Below, piece by piece: positions 17,214 through 26,058 of a stretch of 42,375 bases of DNA. This stretch comes from DATCVA01 sp036567205 (GTDB taxonomy: Bacteria; Pseudomonadota; Gammaproteobacteria; Burkholderiales; Burkholderiaceae_B), in contig DATCVA010000035.1 in NCBI GenBank assembly GCA_036567205.1, positions 1 to 42,375 on the forward strand. Direction: 5' to 3'. A program made the position numbers and the translations under genes. Position 1 is the first letter of the stretch. Each line of letters begins with the position of its first letter. A model generated the notes under the pieces. The model searched no databases and was not told the DNA's origin. It saw only the letters and a list, made by a program, of their open reading frames with translations.

Positions 17214-18170
17214 CTAGTCCGTGTTGGCCATAAATCCAAGGAAAATCGATTCAGAAACGTTGCGTAGCCACATAAGCCCGGGCTCGTGATGGTACCGGGT
17301 GTGCCAGTACTGCGTGACATCGAAGGAGGGAAATGGGACGGGCGGTTCGATCAGCGCCAGCTTCCACGATTTGACGAATGTATTGGCAAGGTTACGCGGT
17401 ACTGTCGCAACCAGGTCGGTGCTGGCAATCAGCGGTGCGATCGACAGGAAATGAGTTACTCGTAATACCACGTTTTCGCTTATTCCATGAGCCAATAGTA
17501 CTTTGTCGATGGAGTTGGCGTGCCCTGTGCCAGCTACGTTTGGCACGACATGCCGTAGTTGTTTGAGTCCTGCCAGATCAAGTTTTTTTTGCGCCGCCGG
17601 ATGGGTGCCGCGTACGACACATACATATGTATCGCTGAACAAAATTTTCTGAAAAATCTCTTTGCCAGGGTTTGAAATGAATCCGTACGCAAGATCAATG
17701 TCGCCCGTTGATAGTTCATTGACCAGGGCGTTTGTGCTTTTGCTGGTTACCGTGGTTTCAAACTTGATATTGGGAGCGTGCTCGGCAAAATATTGGGTAA
17801 GTAATGGCAGAAATATCTGCTCGCCGATATCGGTCATTGCTACGCGGAAGGTACGCTGTGATGTTGATGGATTGAATGGAGAGTTATCGAGCGTAGAGCG
17901 AATAATCTGCAGCGCATCCGATACGGGCCCAGCCAGTTGTTCCGCGAACGGTGTCGGGCGCAGGCCTTGCGCCAACCGGACAAAGAGGGGGTCGCCATAC
18001 ATTTCACGCAGACGCGCCAGTGCATGGCTCATTGCGGGTTGGCTCAGTCCTAGTATTTCTCCTGCCGCCGTGAGGTTGCGTGTTCGATAGACGGTATCGA
18101 ATAGATCGAGAAGATTCAGATTGAGCTGTCGCGATATCGGTTTGCGATGTGTTCCAGACACTAGAGTCAT
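17214..18170 (-). CDS. LysR-family regulator (NahR/NodD-like), probable regulator of the dioxygenase
   Basis: This 318-residue protein has an N-terminal winged helix-turn-helix (TAAGEILGLSQPAMSHALARLRE near residues 34-56) and a type-2 periplasmic-binding effector domain. The N-terminal LNLNLLDLFDTVYRTRNL places it near the NahR/NodD group, which commonly answers to aromatic compounds. It is transcribed away from the dioxygenase genes with about 95 bp between them, the classic arrangement of a LysR regulator and its target. That it controls the dioxygenase is an inference from position. Confidence 0.9.
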   Translation of the reverse strand: MTLVSGTHRKPISRQLNLNLLDLFDTVYRTRNLTAAGEILGLSQPAMSHALARLREMYGDPLFVRLAQGLRPTPFAEQLAGPVSDALQIIRSTLDNSPFNPSTSQRTFRVAMTDIGEQIFLPLLTQYFAEHAPNIKFETTVTSKSTNALVNELSTGDIDLAYGFISNPGKEIFQKILFSDTYVCVVRGTHPAAQKKLDLAGLKQLRHVVPNVAGTGHANSIDKVLLAHGISENVVLRVTHFLSIAPLIASTDLVATVPRNLANTFVKSWKLALIEPPVPFPSFDVTQYWHTRYHHEPGLMWLRNVSESIFLGFMANTD

Positions 18171-18265
18171 CCAAAATATGAATAACTTAAATTAAATCAT
18201 TTCATTTCTAGAATGTCTATTGCCTTTCTATACTGATTCCAGCCGTTAAAAGGAAGAGGAACAAA

Positions 18266-19606
18266 ATGCAGAGGCAGGACAACACACAGCGCGTCGATCC
18301 GGAAAAACTCATCCGGGACGAGCCTGATACAAGCACTTTTTTGGTTGATCGCTCCATCTATATCGATGAGGACGTGTTCAATGCTGAAATACGCCAGTTG
18401 TATGAAGGTGGTTGGATTTACCTTTGCCACGAGAGCGAAATCATCGAAGCGGGCGACTACGTTACCCGCTTCATGGGCCGGCAACCTGTCGTTATCAACC
18501 GGCGCAAGGATGGATCCATCGGTTGTTTTATTAATGCCTGTTCGCATCGCGGGACTGTTATTGCGCCTTTGCGCAAGGGTAACGCCAAGAGCTTCACCTG
18601 CCGTTTCCACGGCTGGACATATAGTGATAGCGGGCGTTGCATCAAGATTAAGAACGAAACAACGGGCGCATATCCTGGTACGGGGAGCTGCCGCGGAAAA
18701 TTCGATTTGAAGGACATCCCGCGTCTGGATACCTATAAGGGTTTTGTATTCGGCAGTCTGGTAGCTGATGTGCCTGAGCTGATTGATAACCTTGGTCCGG
18801 CCAAGGTGTGGATCGATTTAGTGGCGGACCAGTCGCCTGAAGGTCTGGAGGTTCTGCCGGGGGAGTCGACCTACATTATTCGTGGTAACTGGAAGATGGG
18901 CGGTGAAAACGGGGTCGATGGCTATCACGTCAGCACGGTACACCGCGTGTTCGCAGCGACCATGGCCAAGCGGGAGGAGTCCGGCAGCTATACAGGGGTG
19001 AAAAAAACCGAGTCTGGCCGGATTACCGGCAATGTTGATTCGGGAAGTGCAGATTTCGGTAATGGTCATATAGGCATTTGGGCCAGGCGCGAAACGCCGG
19101 AGGCGGGGCCGCTGTATGAGGCCAAGGATCGCTTGTCTGAAGAGTTCGACGTACGTAAAGTCGAGTGGATGATCGGCGCTGGGCGAAACCTATACCTATT
19201 CCCCAATATGTTGCTGATGGATCAACCGTCGACTCAGATCCGCACGTTCCGGCCTCTCTCTGCCGAGCGTACCGAGGTGAAAATCCAGTGCATCGCCCCA
19301 AGAGGAGAAAGTGCCCAGGCCAGGGAGTCCAGATTGCGCAAGTTTCTGGATTTTTACCTACCGACGGGGATGGCGACATCCGATGACATTGCTGCGTTGG
19401 AGGACACATCGATCGGCGGTCACGGGCGTCTTAGCCAATGGAATGACTATAGCCGGGGCGTTCAGGAAACGATACCAGGCGACCAGTGCGAAGAACTGAT
19501 GGGGATTGGCTGTAACGCAACTGCGGTAACACGCAATTGGGACCACGATACGTTCTACCACGGGTATTACCGTCATTGGTTGAAAATGATGAGCAGGAAT
19601 AAATAA
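18266..19606 (+). CDS. Rieske aromatic ring-hydroxylating dioxygenase, large subunit (BenA/AntA-like)
   Basis: This 446-residue oxygenase subunit has a Rieske [2Fe-2S] domain with ligands C92, H94, C112 and H115. The catalytic domain binds mononuclear iron through H221 and H226, with the bridging D218 (GVDGYHVSTVH). General layout and segments such as ACSHRGTVI, GNWKMGGENGVDGYHVS and RNLYLFPN match the benzoate, toluate and anthranilate 1,2-dioxygenase group. It adds O2 to an aromatic acid. Because no cis-diol dehydrogenase gene follows, a substrate whose product re-aromatises by itself, such as anthranilate or a 2-halobenzoate, is favoured. A strong AGGAAGAGGA site precedes the start. It shares its final base with the small-subunit gene. 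Confidence 0.92.
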   Translation: MQRQDNTQRVDPEKLIRDEPDTSTFLVDRSIYIDEDVFNAEIRQLYEGGWIYLCHESEIIEAGDYVTRFMGRQPVVINRRKDGSIGCFINACSHRGTVIAPLRKGNAKSFTCRFHGWTYSDSGRCIKIKNETTGAYPGTGSCRGKFDLKDIPRLDTYKGFVFGSLVADVPELIDNLGPAKVWIDLVADQSPEGLEVLPGESTYIIRGNWKMGGENGVDGYHVSTVHRVFAATMAKREESGSYTGVKKTESGRITGNVDSGSADFGNGHIGIWARRETPEAGPLYEAKDRLSEEFDVRKVEWMIGAGRNLYLFPNMLLMDQPSTQIRTFRPLSAERTEVKIQCIAPRGESAQARESRLRKFLDFYLPTGMATSDDIAALEDTSIGGHGRLSQWNDYSRGVQETIPGDQCEELMGIGCNATAVTRNWDHDTFYHGYYRHWLKMMSRNK

Positions 19607-20106
19607 TGATGGTTACTGATCCCATGATTTATGCCGAAGTGTCCACATTACTTGCGAGCGAGGCTCTTTTTCTTGATGAGCAGCGCTGGCAGGAATGGCT
19701 GGACTTATATACCGAAGATGCGGTGTATTTTGTACCGGCATGGCAAACCGAAGACAAACTGACTGAAGATCCAAAAACTCAGTTGAGTTTGATTTATATC
19801 TCGTCCAGGCTGGGGCTCGAAGAGCGCATCTTCCGTATAGAAAGCCGCGATTCGTTTGCATCGTTGCCGCTTGACCGCACTACTCACATTACCTCCAATT
19901 TATTGCTTACGAGTATGGATGGCGACACAGTTAGCGTTGCTGCGAACTGGCTGGTTCATAGTGTCGGCTCACGTGGCGAAGCCACACGCGGTGGCCGTTA
20001 TAAATATACGTTGCGCCGCAGCGAAGGAAAACTGCGAATAGCCAGAAAAGTGACGATCATGATCGATGAAAAACTGGAAGGCACGGTGGATGTCTACCAT
20101 ATTTGA
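19606..20106 (+). CDS. Aromatic ring-hydroxylating dioxygenase, small subunit (BenB/AntB-like)
   Basis: This 166-residue protein has the cystatin-like fold typical of dioxygenase beta subunits, with the family segments EALFLDEQRWQEWLDLYTED near residues 14-33, RDSFASLPLDRTTHITSN near 81-98 and a final KVTIMIDE strand. It is structural, forming a hexamer with the large subunit. Its start overlaps the large-subunit stop, so they are coupled. A second ATG at its third codon is also possible. Confidence 0.92.
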   Translation: MMVTDPMIYAEVSTLLASEALFLDEQRWQEWLDLYTEDAVYFVPAWQTEDKLTEDPKTQLSLIYISSRLGLEERIFRIESRDSFASLPLDRTTHITSNLLLTSMDGDTVSVAANWLVHSVGSRGEATRGGRYKYTLRRSEGKLRIARKVTIMIDEKLEGTVDVYHI

Positions 20107-20125
20107 ACTACCTTCACGGATTGCT

Positions 20126-21139
20126 ATGGACACGTATCAAATTACCGCTATTTTCGAAGACGCGCATCTGGTGACGTTTCCGGCGCGGGCCAACGAGGTC
20201 GTTTACCAGGCGGCCTATCGTTCAAATGTGCGGTTAGAGCATGATTGCCTGGAAGGCGCTTGCGGCTCATGCAAGGTTCTCTGTACTCAAGGTGAATTCG
20301 AAATCGATGACTTTAGCGACGAAGCATTATCTGATGCTGAAAGGGCGCAAGGCTACACCTTGCTATGCAGGATGAAGGCAAAGACGCCGTGCGTTGTCGA
20401 GCTTCCCTACCCGTCCAGTTTATTGTCGACGCTAAAGGAGCCGCAGTGGCTCGATGCCACAGTGGTGTCGATAGAGCAGGTGGCCTCCACGGTAACTCGC
20501 ACGGTGGTTCGCCTGAAGGCTGATGGGCTGGATTTCCTGCCGGGCCAGTATGTGCACATGTCGGTACCGGGAAGCGAGGTTGTACGCTCGTATTCATTCG
20601 CCAATATGCCTGGCCAGCAGGATCTGGAGTTTTTCCAGAAGGTGTATGAGCAAGGGGCGATGAGCGATTACCTTCGGGGCAGGGCTGCTGTTGGTGACGA
20701 AATTCGTATCAAAGGCCCGGCCGGGCATTTTTATCTACGACCGATTCGCGGCCCTGTGCTCATGGTTGCTGGCGGTACGGGCCTGGCTCCCATGCTGGCG
20801 ATGTTGCGCAGCATTGAGGCGGCAGGGCCCACTGCTCAGCCAATACATCTGATTTATGGTGTTAATGAAGCGTCAGAGTTTTTTGCACAAGATGTACTTG
20901 CTGGCTTTTGCCAGCGTCTGCCGTTAACGATCGAGCGTATTGCGGTGTCCGGGTCTGGCTGGCAGGGCCCAACAGGGCATGTGACAAGTCTCTTGCGGCC
21001 CGAGCTTTTAAGCGCTGGCGACGGCGATGCATATTTGTGCGGGCCGCCGCCCATGATAGTGGCTGCAACTGACTGGTTGCGCGACAACGGTATAAGCGAC
21101 GCCCGTATTCATGCTGAGCGCTTCGTTTCCAGTACCTGA
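20126..21139 (+). CDS. Dioxygenase reductase component (BenC/AntC-like)
   Basis: This 337-residue electron-transfer protein passes electrons from NADH through FAD and a plant-type [2Fe-2S] cluster to the oxygenase. Cluster ligands are C41, C46, C49 and C81 (CLEGACGSC, then LLC). FAD binding is shown by VRSYSFAN and NAD(P)H binding by GGTGLAPMLAML. I chose the ATG giving MDTYQITAIFED because it matches the start of BenC-type proteins residue for residue in spacing. An ATG 12 codons earlier, inside the small-subunit gene, has a GGAAGG site and cannot be excluded. Confidence 0.93.
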   Translation: MDTYQITAIFEDAHLVTFPARANEVVYQAAYRSNVRLEHDCLEGACGSCKVLCTQGEFEIDDFSDEALSDAERAQGYTLLCRMKAKTPCVVELPYPSSLLSTLKEPQWLDATVVSIEQVASTVTRTVVRLKADGLDFLPGQYVHMSVPGSEVVRSYSFANMPGQQDLEFFQKVYEQGAMSDYLRGRAAVGDEIRIKGPAGHFYLRPIRGPVLMVAGGTGLAPMLAMLRSIEAAGPTAQPIHLIYGVNEASEFFAQDVLAGFCQRLPLTIERIAVSGSGWQGPTGHVTSLLRPELLSAGDGDAYLCGPPPMIVAATDWLRDNGISDARIHAERFVSST

Positions 21140-21238
21140 CAAGGAGAAGCCCCCGACACTGTATAGCAACCCCTTGGGATGGCACATATTGCATCCCGCC
21201 GTTTGATTAAGAACAGAAAATTAATAGAGGAGACTTTT

Positions 21239-22237
21239 ATGAACCATCGTAAATCTTTGAAAGGGTTGCGCGCGACTCTTATGGCCGTGGCATTGGGCGT
21301 AGTGGGTGTGCAACCTGTCTGTGCGCAGGCGGCGCCAGCGGACTGGCCGAATAAGCCCTTGAAGCTTATTGTCAGCTTCCCGCCCGGGGGCGTTACAGAC
21401 ACGATCGCCCGCGCCCTGCAGCCTCGTTTGTCCGAGGGTTTGGGGCAGCCGGTCGTTATCGAAAACCGTGGTGCGGCTGGCGGAACCTTGGCCGAAGGCA
21501 CACTTGCCCGATCCTCCCCTGATGGGTACACCATGATGCTGACGGCGGACGGTGTTGCGGCGAACCCGCATTTACATCCCAATTTGCCTTACGACACGTT
21601 CAAGGATCTGTTGCCTGTGAGTCTATTGGTAAGGATACCGCTAGTCATGCTGGTTAATCCGTCGGTTCCGGCCAACACGGTTAAGGATTTTGTTGAGTAT
21701 GCCCGTGTTAACTCCAGCATGGTTAGTTATGCCAGTCCTGGCAGCGGTACGAGCAATCACTTGTTTTTCGAAGTGTTCAAGGACATGGCTAAGCTGGACA
21801 TTCAACATGTGCCCTACAAAGGGGGAAGTCCGGCGATGTCTGACCTGATGGGGGGGCATGTACAGGCATTGCTGATCACCAGCACTGTCGCAGCGCCACA
21901 GCTGCCAGGTGGAAAAATCAAGGCACTGGCTGTTACCAGCAGCGAGCGGTCGGCACAGATGCCTAATGTACCGACCTTTATCGAAGCGGGGTATCCCGAC
22001 TTTAAACCCCATCAATGGACCGGACTTTTTCTGCCCGCAGGTACTCCACCCGCCATTGTGGAGCGTATCCGCACCGAGTTTGATAAAGCCATGAATGCGC
22101 CTGAAGTGGTGACGCGTTTGCGCGATCTGGGGGCCGAACCTGTGATGAATACGCAAAAAGAATTTACCGAACTGTTGCAAAGGGATCATGCCGCCTTGGG
22201 CAAATTGATCAAAAGCCGTAATATCTCGGCGCAGTAA
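21239..22237 (+). CDS. Bug-family periplasmic solute-binding protein, dioxygenase-linked
   Basis: This 332-residue protein starts with a signal peptide (cleavage near CAQAAPA) and has the Bug fold with SFPPGGVTDTIAR near residues 45-57, VIENRGAAGG near 71-80 and the later VPYKGGSPAM. Such proteins bind small carboxylates. No TctAB permease is encoded nearby, so it either feeds a distant transporter or acts as a sensor. The ATG used has GAGGAG at good distance. It follows the reductase by 100 bp on the same strand, so its ligand may be the aromatic acid that the dioxygenase attacks. Confidence 0.88.
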   Translation: MNHRKSLKGLRATLMAVALGVVGVQPVCAQAAPADWPNKPLKLIVSFPPGGVTDTIARALQPRLSEGLGQPVVIENRGAAGGTLAEGTLARSSPDGYTMMLTADGVAANPHLHPNLPYDTFKDLLPVSLLVRIPLVMLVNPSVPANTVKDFVEYARVNSSMVSYASPGSGTSNHLFFEVFKDMAKLDIQHVPYKGGSPAMSDLMGGHVQALLITSTVAAPQLPGGKIKALAVTSSERSAQMPNVPTFIEAGYPDFKPHQWTGLFLPAGTPPAIVERIRTEFDKAMNAPEVVTRLRDLGAEPVMNTQKEFTELLQRDHAALGKLIKSRNISAQ

Positions 22238-22252
22238 TGTGTAGAGCGGGTT

Positions 22253-22290
22253 AAAAAGCTGGGCTAGAGACGATCAGCCCGGCTTTTTTT
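22253..22290. terminator. Bidirectional intrinsic terminator
   Basis: A 13-bp stem with one wobble pair (AAAAAGCTGGGCT and AGCCCGGCTTTTT) lies between the convergent Bug and mnmE genes, with an A-tract and a T-tract on its two sides. The T-tract runs into the mnmE stop codon. Confidence 0.88.
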
Positions 22291-23683
22291 ATTTTCCGAT
22301 GCAGAAGCTTGAAAAAATCTCGCCCAGCAAATCGTCGCTAGTGAACTGTCCGGTAATAGAACACAAGTCGTCGTGGGCCAGGCGCAGTTCTTCGGCAAAC
22401 AAATCAAGCACGCGATCGTTGTGGCTGGCGTGCTCGGCGGCCAGATCCAGATGTTCCCCGGCGTCATTCAGCGCGCGCAGATGACGTTCGCGGGCCAGCC
22501 ACGGTGACTCGGTGCTGGGGTTCCAGCCGGCAATGTCCAGTAATTTTTGTCGAAGCTCGTTCAGGCCGATTTCGGTTTTGGCGGAAATTCCCAAGGCGAT
22601 TTCTTCAGCATCGGCATCGGGTCGGCGTTCTTCAATTGCCGCCTTAAAGGCATTTTGATCGAGCAAATCAATTTTATTGAATACCTTGAGCACCGGAGTG
22701 CGAGCAGGCAGCCGTTTCGTAATAGCTGAATCGAGTTCATCATTTTGGGTGCGTGCGTCTTGCAAGTGGATGATGACATTGGCTTTTTCGATTTCCGCCC
22801 AGCTGCGGGCAATGCCTATGCTTTCAACAGTATCGTCGGTTTCACGCAGCCCGGCAGTGTCGACGATATGGATGGGTACGCCCTGTATGTGAATTTGCTG
22901 GGTGACTTTGTCGCGGGTCGTACCGGCAATAGGGGTCACAATGGCGACTTCGTCGCCAGCCAGGGCGTTCAATAAACTGGATTTACCCACATTGGGTTGA
23001 CCGGCCAGCACCACATGCAGACCCTCTCGCAAGATCATGCCTTGTTTGGCTTGTGCAATCAGTCGGGTCAGGTCGTCTTGAATACTGATTAATGTTTCGC
23101 GTGCCTGATATTTTTCGAGGAAATCAATTTCTTCTTCGGGAAAATCCAGGGTCGCCTCGACCAGCATGCGCAGATGCACGATACGGTCGCCCAAAGCGTT
23201 GACGTGGGTTGAAAATGCACCGCTTAATGATGCCATGGCGCTACGCGCTGCGGCTTCGGACGAGGCATCGATAAGGTCTGCAACCGCCTCGGCCTGGGCC
23301 AGATCGAGGCGTTCATTCAGAAAAGCCCGGTGGGTAAATTCGCCGGGCTCGGCGTGGCGCAGGCCAAGCTCTTTGCCGACGTGCAGACAATGCTCCAGCA
23401 AGCGGCGAAGTACCGCCGGACCACCGTGCCCCTGTAGCTCCAGCACATCTTCGCCGGTGTACGAATGGGGGCTTTTGAAGAACATGACGATGCCCGCGTC
23501 GATCGCTTTTCCGTCTACATCGTTAAATGGCAGGTAATGAGCGTGCCGCGTTTTTAGCGGCGTTGCAAAAAGCCTGGCTGTCAGAACGCTTAAGTCGCGG
23601 CCGGATATGCGGACGACGCCAATACCTCCGCGCCCGGGGGCGGTGGCGATGGCAACAATAGGTTCGTGCGAAGTGGCAGTCAT
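22289..23683 (-). CDS. mnmE: tRNA modification GTPase MnmE (TrmE)
   Basis: This 464-residue protein, with MnmG, makes the carboxymethylaminomethyl group on U34 of certain tRNAs. The N-terminal folate-binding domain begins IVAIATAPGRGGIGVVR. The inserted G domain has the P-loop GQPNVGKSS at residues 228-236, TPIAGTTRD, DTAGL and NKIDLL. The protein ends in the catalytic CIGK motif. The ATG giving MTATSHEPI matches the family length. A longer frame would add 27 basic residues. The gene follows the rpmH-rnpA-yidD-yidC polarity but is separated from yidC by the insert of about 5.8 kb that begins with yciI. Confidence 0.95.
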   Translation of the reverse strand: MTATSHEPIVAIATAPGRGGIGVVRISGRDLSVLTARLFATPLKTRHAHYLPFNDVDGKAIDAGIVMFFKSPHSYTGEDVLELQGHGGPAVLRRLLEHCLHVGKELGLRHAEPGEFTHRAFLNERLDLAQAEAVADLIDASSEAAARSAMASLSGAFSTHVNALGDRIVHLRMLVEATLDFPEEEIDFLEKYQARETLISIQDDLTRLIAQAKQGMILREGLHVVLAGQPNVGKSSLLNALAGDEVAIVTPIAGTTRDKVTQQIHIQGVPIHIVDTAGLRETDDTVESIGIARSWAEIEKANVIIHLQDARTQNDELDSAITKRLPARTPVLKVFNKIDLLDQNAFKAAIEERRPDADAEEIALGISAKTEIGLNELRQKLLDIAGWNPSTESPWLARERHLRALNDAGEHLDLAAEHASHNDRVLDLFAEELRLAHDDLCSITGQFTSDDLLGEIFSSFCIGK

Positions 23684-23835
23684 GGCAGGGGTTGGTTCTG
23701 AAGGTTTCACTAGCCTTCGATTGTAGATGGCTACGGATTGATGTGCTTGTCGTTGCAAACTCATAATTGGCAGGATCGTATGCTGCGATTAAGATGAAGG
23801 CCTTCTGCCATTAACTTTTGCAAGGGACTTCAAAC

Positions 23836-24132
23836 ATGCCGTACTTAATCGATACGTTCGATAGGGAACACACACAAGCGCTGCGTCAGGCTTTGCGAGA
23901 TCAGCACCTGGACTTTCTGGAAGCTAACAAGTCGCTGCTTTTGGCTTGCGGTGCCAAGCTTGATGACGATGGCATTGTGGGCTCGGGCAGCGTATATATT
24001 GTTGACGTTGAAACCCGTCAGGCGGCGGAAGAATTTATAAATAACGATCCCTTTACCAAAGGCGGACTGTTTGAACACATTGTGATTACGCGTTGGCGCA
24101 AAGCATATTTGGACGGGCAAAGCTACCTGTAG
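23836..24132 (+). CDS. YciI-like protein
   Basis: This 98-residue protein has the dimeric alpha+beta barrel fold of the YciI family, with the conserved R-x-x-H-x-x-F/Y type segment (RQALRDQHLDFL) near residues 17-28 and the late DPFTKGGLFEHI segment near 74-85. The biochemical role of the family is poorly known, and some members are linked to degradation enzymes. The ATG chosen has AAGGGA upstream. It is convergent with catalase, with two hairpins in between. Confidence 0.85.
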   Translation: MPYLIDTFDREHTQALRQALRDQHLDFLEANKSLLLACGAKLDDDGIVGSGSVYIVDVETRQAAEEFINNDPFTKGGLFEHIVITRWRKAYLDGQSYL

Positions 24133-24195
24133 TATCGGGATGATCCGAGTGCGTCCGTGCGGGTCGCGCATCGTCGCTGGGACAGCGTTCAAAAT

Positions 24196-24228
24196 AAAGG
24201 GGATACGATTCGTGATCGTATCCCCTTT
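24196..24228. terminator. Hairpin 1 between yciI and catalase
   Basis: A perfect 14-bp stem (AAAGGGGATACGAT and ATCGTATCCCCTTT) with a 5-nt loop. T-tracts are short, but the stem is very stable and lies at the right place to end the yciI transcript. Confidence 0.75.
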
Positions 24229-24232
24229 ATCG

Positions 24233-24265
24233 GTGCAAGTTACGTCGTATTAACGTAATTTGCAC
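24233..24265. terminator. Hairpin 2 between yciI and catalase
   Basis: A 13-bp stem with a single wobble pair (GTGCAAGTTACGT and ACGTAATTTGCAC, 7-nt loop) lies 5 bp from hairpin 1 and just after the catalase stop. It probably ends or protects the catalase mRNA. Confidence 0.55.
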
Positions 24266-24286
24266 GCCCAGACTAAAGCCAGATGC

Positions 24287-25720
24287 TTATCCCAATGCCT
24301 TGATGGCTGCAGCTACGCCTGCGCCGTAGGCTGGATCTGCCTTTGCACAGTGTTCAATATGGCGTTGCTGAACATCGGCAGACACACCGGCAATGGCACG
24401 AGCCGTATTGTCGAAGAGCTGCTGCTGTTGATCGGGTGTCATTAAGCGAAACAGTGCGCCAGGCTGCGAGAAGTAGTCTTCGTCGACACGATGGTTCCAA
24501 TGATCGGCTGCGCCCTCGATGCTTAATGGCGGTTCGCGGAAATCGGGCTGTTCTTGCCATTCTCCCTGGGTATTGGGCTCGTTGCCTGTAATGCCGCCAT
24601 AATTGCCGTCCACGCGCATTGCGCCGTCGCGGTGATAACTATGAAACGGGCATTTCGGAGCGTTGACGGGAATTTGGTGATGATTGACGCCAAGGCGATA
24701 GCGCTGTGCGTCGCCATAGGAGAACAGGCGCGCTTGCAGCATTTTGTCGGGCGAGAAGCTGATGCCCGGTACCACGTTGGCCGGCGTGAACGCGGCCTGC
24801 TCTACTTCAGCAAAGAAGTTTTCGGGATTACGATTCAGTTCGAGTACGCCAACTTCAATAAGCGGATAGTCGCCGTGCGGCCAGACTTTGGTCAGATCGA
24901 AAGGATTCAGGTGATATGTTGAGGCGTCCTTTTCGGGCATGATTTGCACATAGGCCGTCCAGCGGGGGAAGTCCTTGTTTTCAATGGCTTCGAATAAATC
25001 CCGTTGGGAACTTTCACGGTCGCCGGCAATAACGGCACCGGCTTCGGCGTCTTTCAGGTTTTTAATGCCTTGCTGTGTTTTAAAGGTGAACTTTACCCAA
25101 AAGCGTTCGTTATTCGCGTTGATAAAGCTGAACGTATGACTTCCGAACAGATGCATATTGCGAAAACCGGTGGGAATACCGCGGTCGCTCATGACGATGG
25201 TGACCTGGTGTAGTGCCTCGGGCAGACCTGTCCAGAACTCCCAGTTGTTCTGGGCGCTGCGCATACCTGTGCGGGGATCACGCTTTACGGCATGATTCAG
25301 GTCGGGAAACTTGAGCGGATCACGAAAGAAAAATACAGGGGTGTTATTGCCAACCAGGTCCCAGTTACCTTCTTCGGTGTAAAACTTCATTGCCACGCCA
25401 CGGATATCTCGTTCGGCATCGGCGGCGCCGCGTTCGCCCGCAACGGTGGAAAACCGGATGAACATCGGCGTTTGTTTACCCACCTCGGCAAAGATCTTGG
25501 CTCGGCTATATTGGGTGATGTCCTGCGTAACGGTAAAGGTACCGTAAGCGCCTGCTCCTTTAGCGTGCATACGACGCTCTGGGATAACTTCACGATCAAA
25601 GTGGGCGAGTTTTTCTATGAGCCATACGTCTTGCAGTAAAGCTGGGCCACGCGGCCCGGCCGTAATAATGTTCTGGTTATCGACTACAGGAGCCCCTGCG
25701 GCGGTAGTAAGTTTTTTCAT
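24287..25720 (-). CDS. katA: Monofunctional haem catalase (small subunit type)
   Basis: This 477-residue enzyme breaks hydrogen peroxide into water and oxygen. The distal histidine is H52 in RRMHAKGAGAYG, the distal asparagine sits in VGNNTPVFFFRDP, and the haem-binding tyrosine sits in RLFSYGDAQRYRLG. The length is that of clade 3 small-subunit catalases, cytoplasmic and NADPH-binding. An AAAGGA ribosome site precedes the ATG. A partial OxyR-type site lies about 160 bp upstream. The symbol katA is by family and size. Confidence 0.95.
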   Translation of the reverse strand: MKKLTTAAGAPVVDNQNIITAGPRGPALLQDVWLIEKLAHFDREVIPERRMHAKGAGAYGTFTVTQDITQYSRAKIFAEVGKQTPMFIRFSTVAGERGAADAERDIRGVAMKFYTEEGNWDLVGNNTPVFFFRDPLKFPDLNHAVKRDPRTGMRSAQNNWEFWTGLPEALHQVTIVMSDRGIPTGFRNMHLFGSHTFSFINANNERFWVKFTFKTQQGIKNLKDAEAGAVIAGDRESSQRDLFEAIENKDFPRWTAYVQIMPEKDASTYHLNPFDLTKVWPHGDYPLIEVGVLELNRNPENFFAEVEQAAFTPANVVPGISFSPDKMLQARLFSYGDAQRYRLGVNHHQIPVNAPKCPFHSYHRDGAMRVDGNYGGITGNEPNTQGEWQEQPDFREPPLSIEGAADHWNHRVDEDYFSQPGALFRLMTPDQQQQLFDNTARAIAGVSADVQQRHIEHCAKADPAYGAGVAAAIKALG

Positions 25721-25877
25721 AGACGTCCTTTAAGCGAGCTGAAGCGGTAATGGAAACTAGAGCTGCGGCTATACCCTTCATGGAAACGGAGCGGTAGTGT
25801 GTTTTCACAACCGCCCTAAGAAACATAGTTTATACAGACTACGGATAAAAATAAAATTAATTGATTTAAATCGCTAT

Positions 25878-25892
25878 ATAGTAAAAAACTAT
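25878..25892 (-). promoter_or_regulatory. Candidate OxyR half-site upstream of catalase
   Basis: The sequence ATAG, seven bases, CTAT fits one half of the OxyR consensus (ATAG-N7-CTAT-N7-ATAG-N7-CTAT). The second half is not recognisable on either side. On the minus strand a TATAAA element (25834-25829) lies about 45 bp downstream as a candidate -10. OxyR control of catalase is common in this group, but here it is inferred. Confidence 0.4.
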
Positions 25893-25937
25893 AACTATCG
25901 AGAAGGCTCTGTCGTGGACCATTATTAGCGGCATGCC

Positions 25938-25973
25938 AAAAAAGAGCCCGCAAACCTTTTATGGTCTACGGGC
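25938..25973 (-). terminator. Intrinsic terminator of the bug-amidase operon
   Basis: Read on the minus strand, an 11-bp imperfect stem (GCCCGTAGACC and GGTTTGCGGGC) is followed by TCTTTTTT. It lies about 85 bp beyond the amidase stop. The rest of the 338-bp gap to catalase holds the catalase promoter region. Confidence 0.75.
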
Positions 25974-26058
25974 GCTGTGCAGTTAATTAAAGCTGCTTGT
26001 GTTTGTTATAGAGAATAGGGTTTTACACGAGTCTCTTTTTTGAAGCTAGGGTCCGCGT

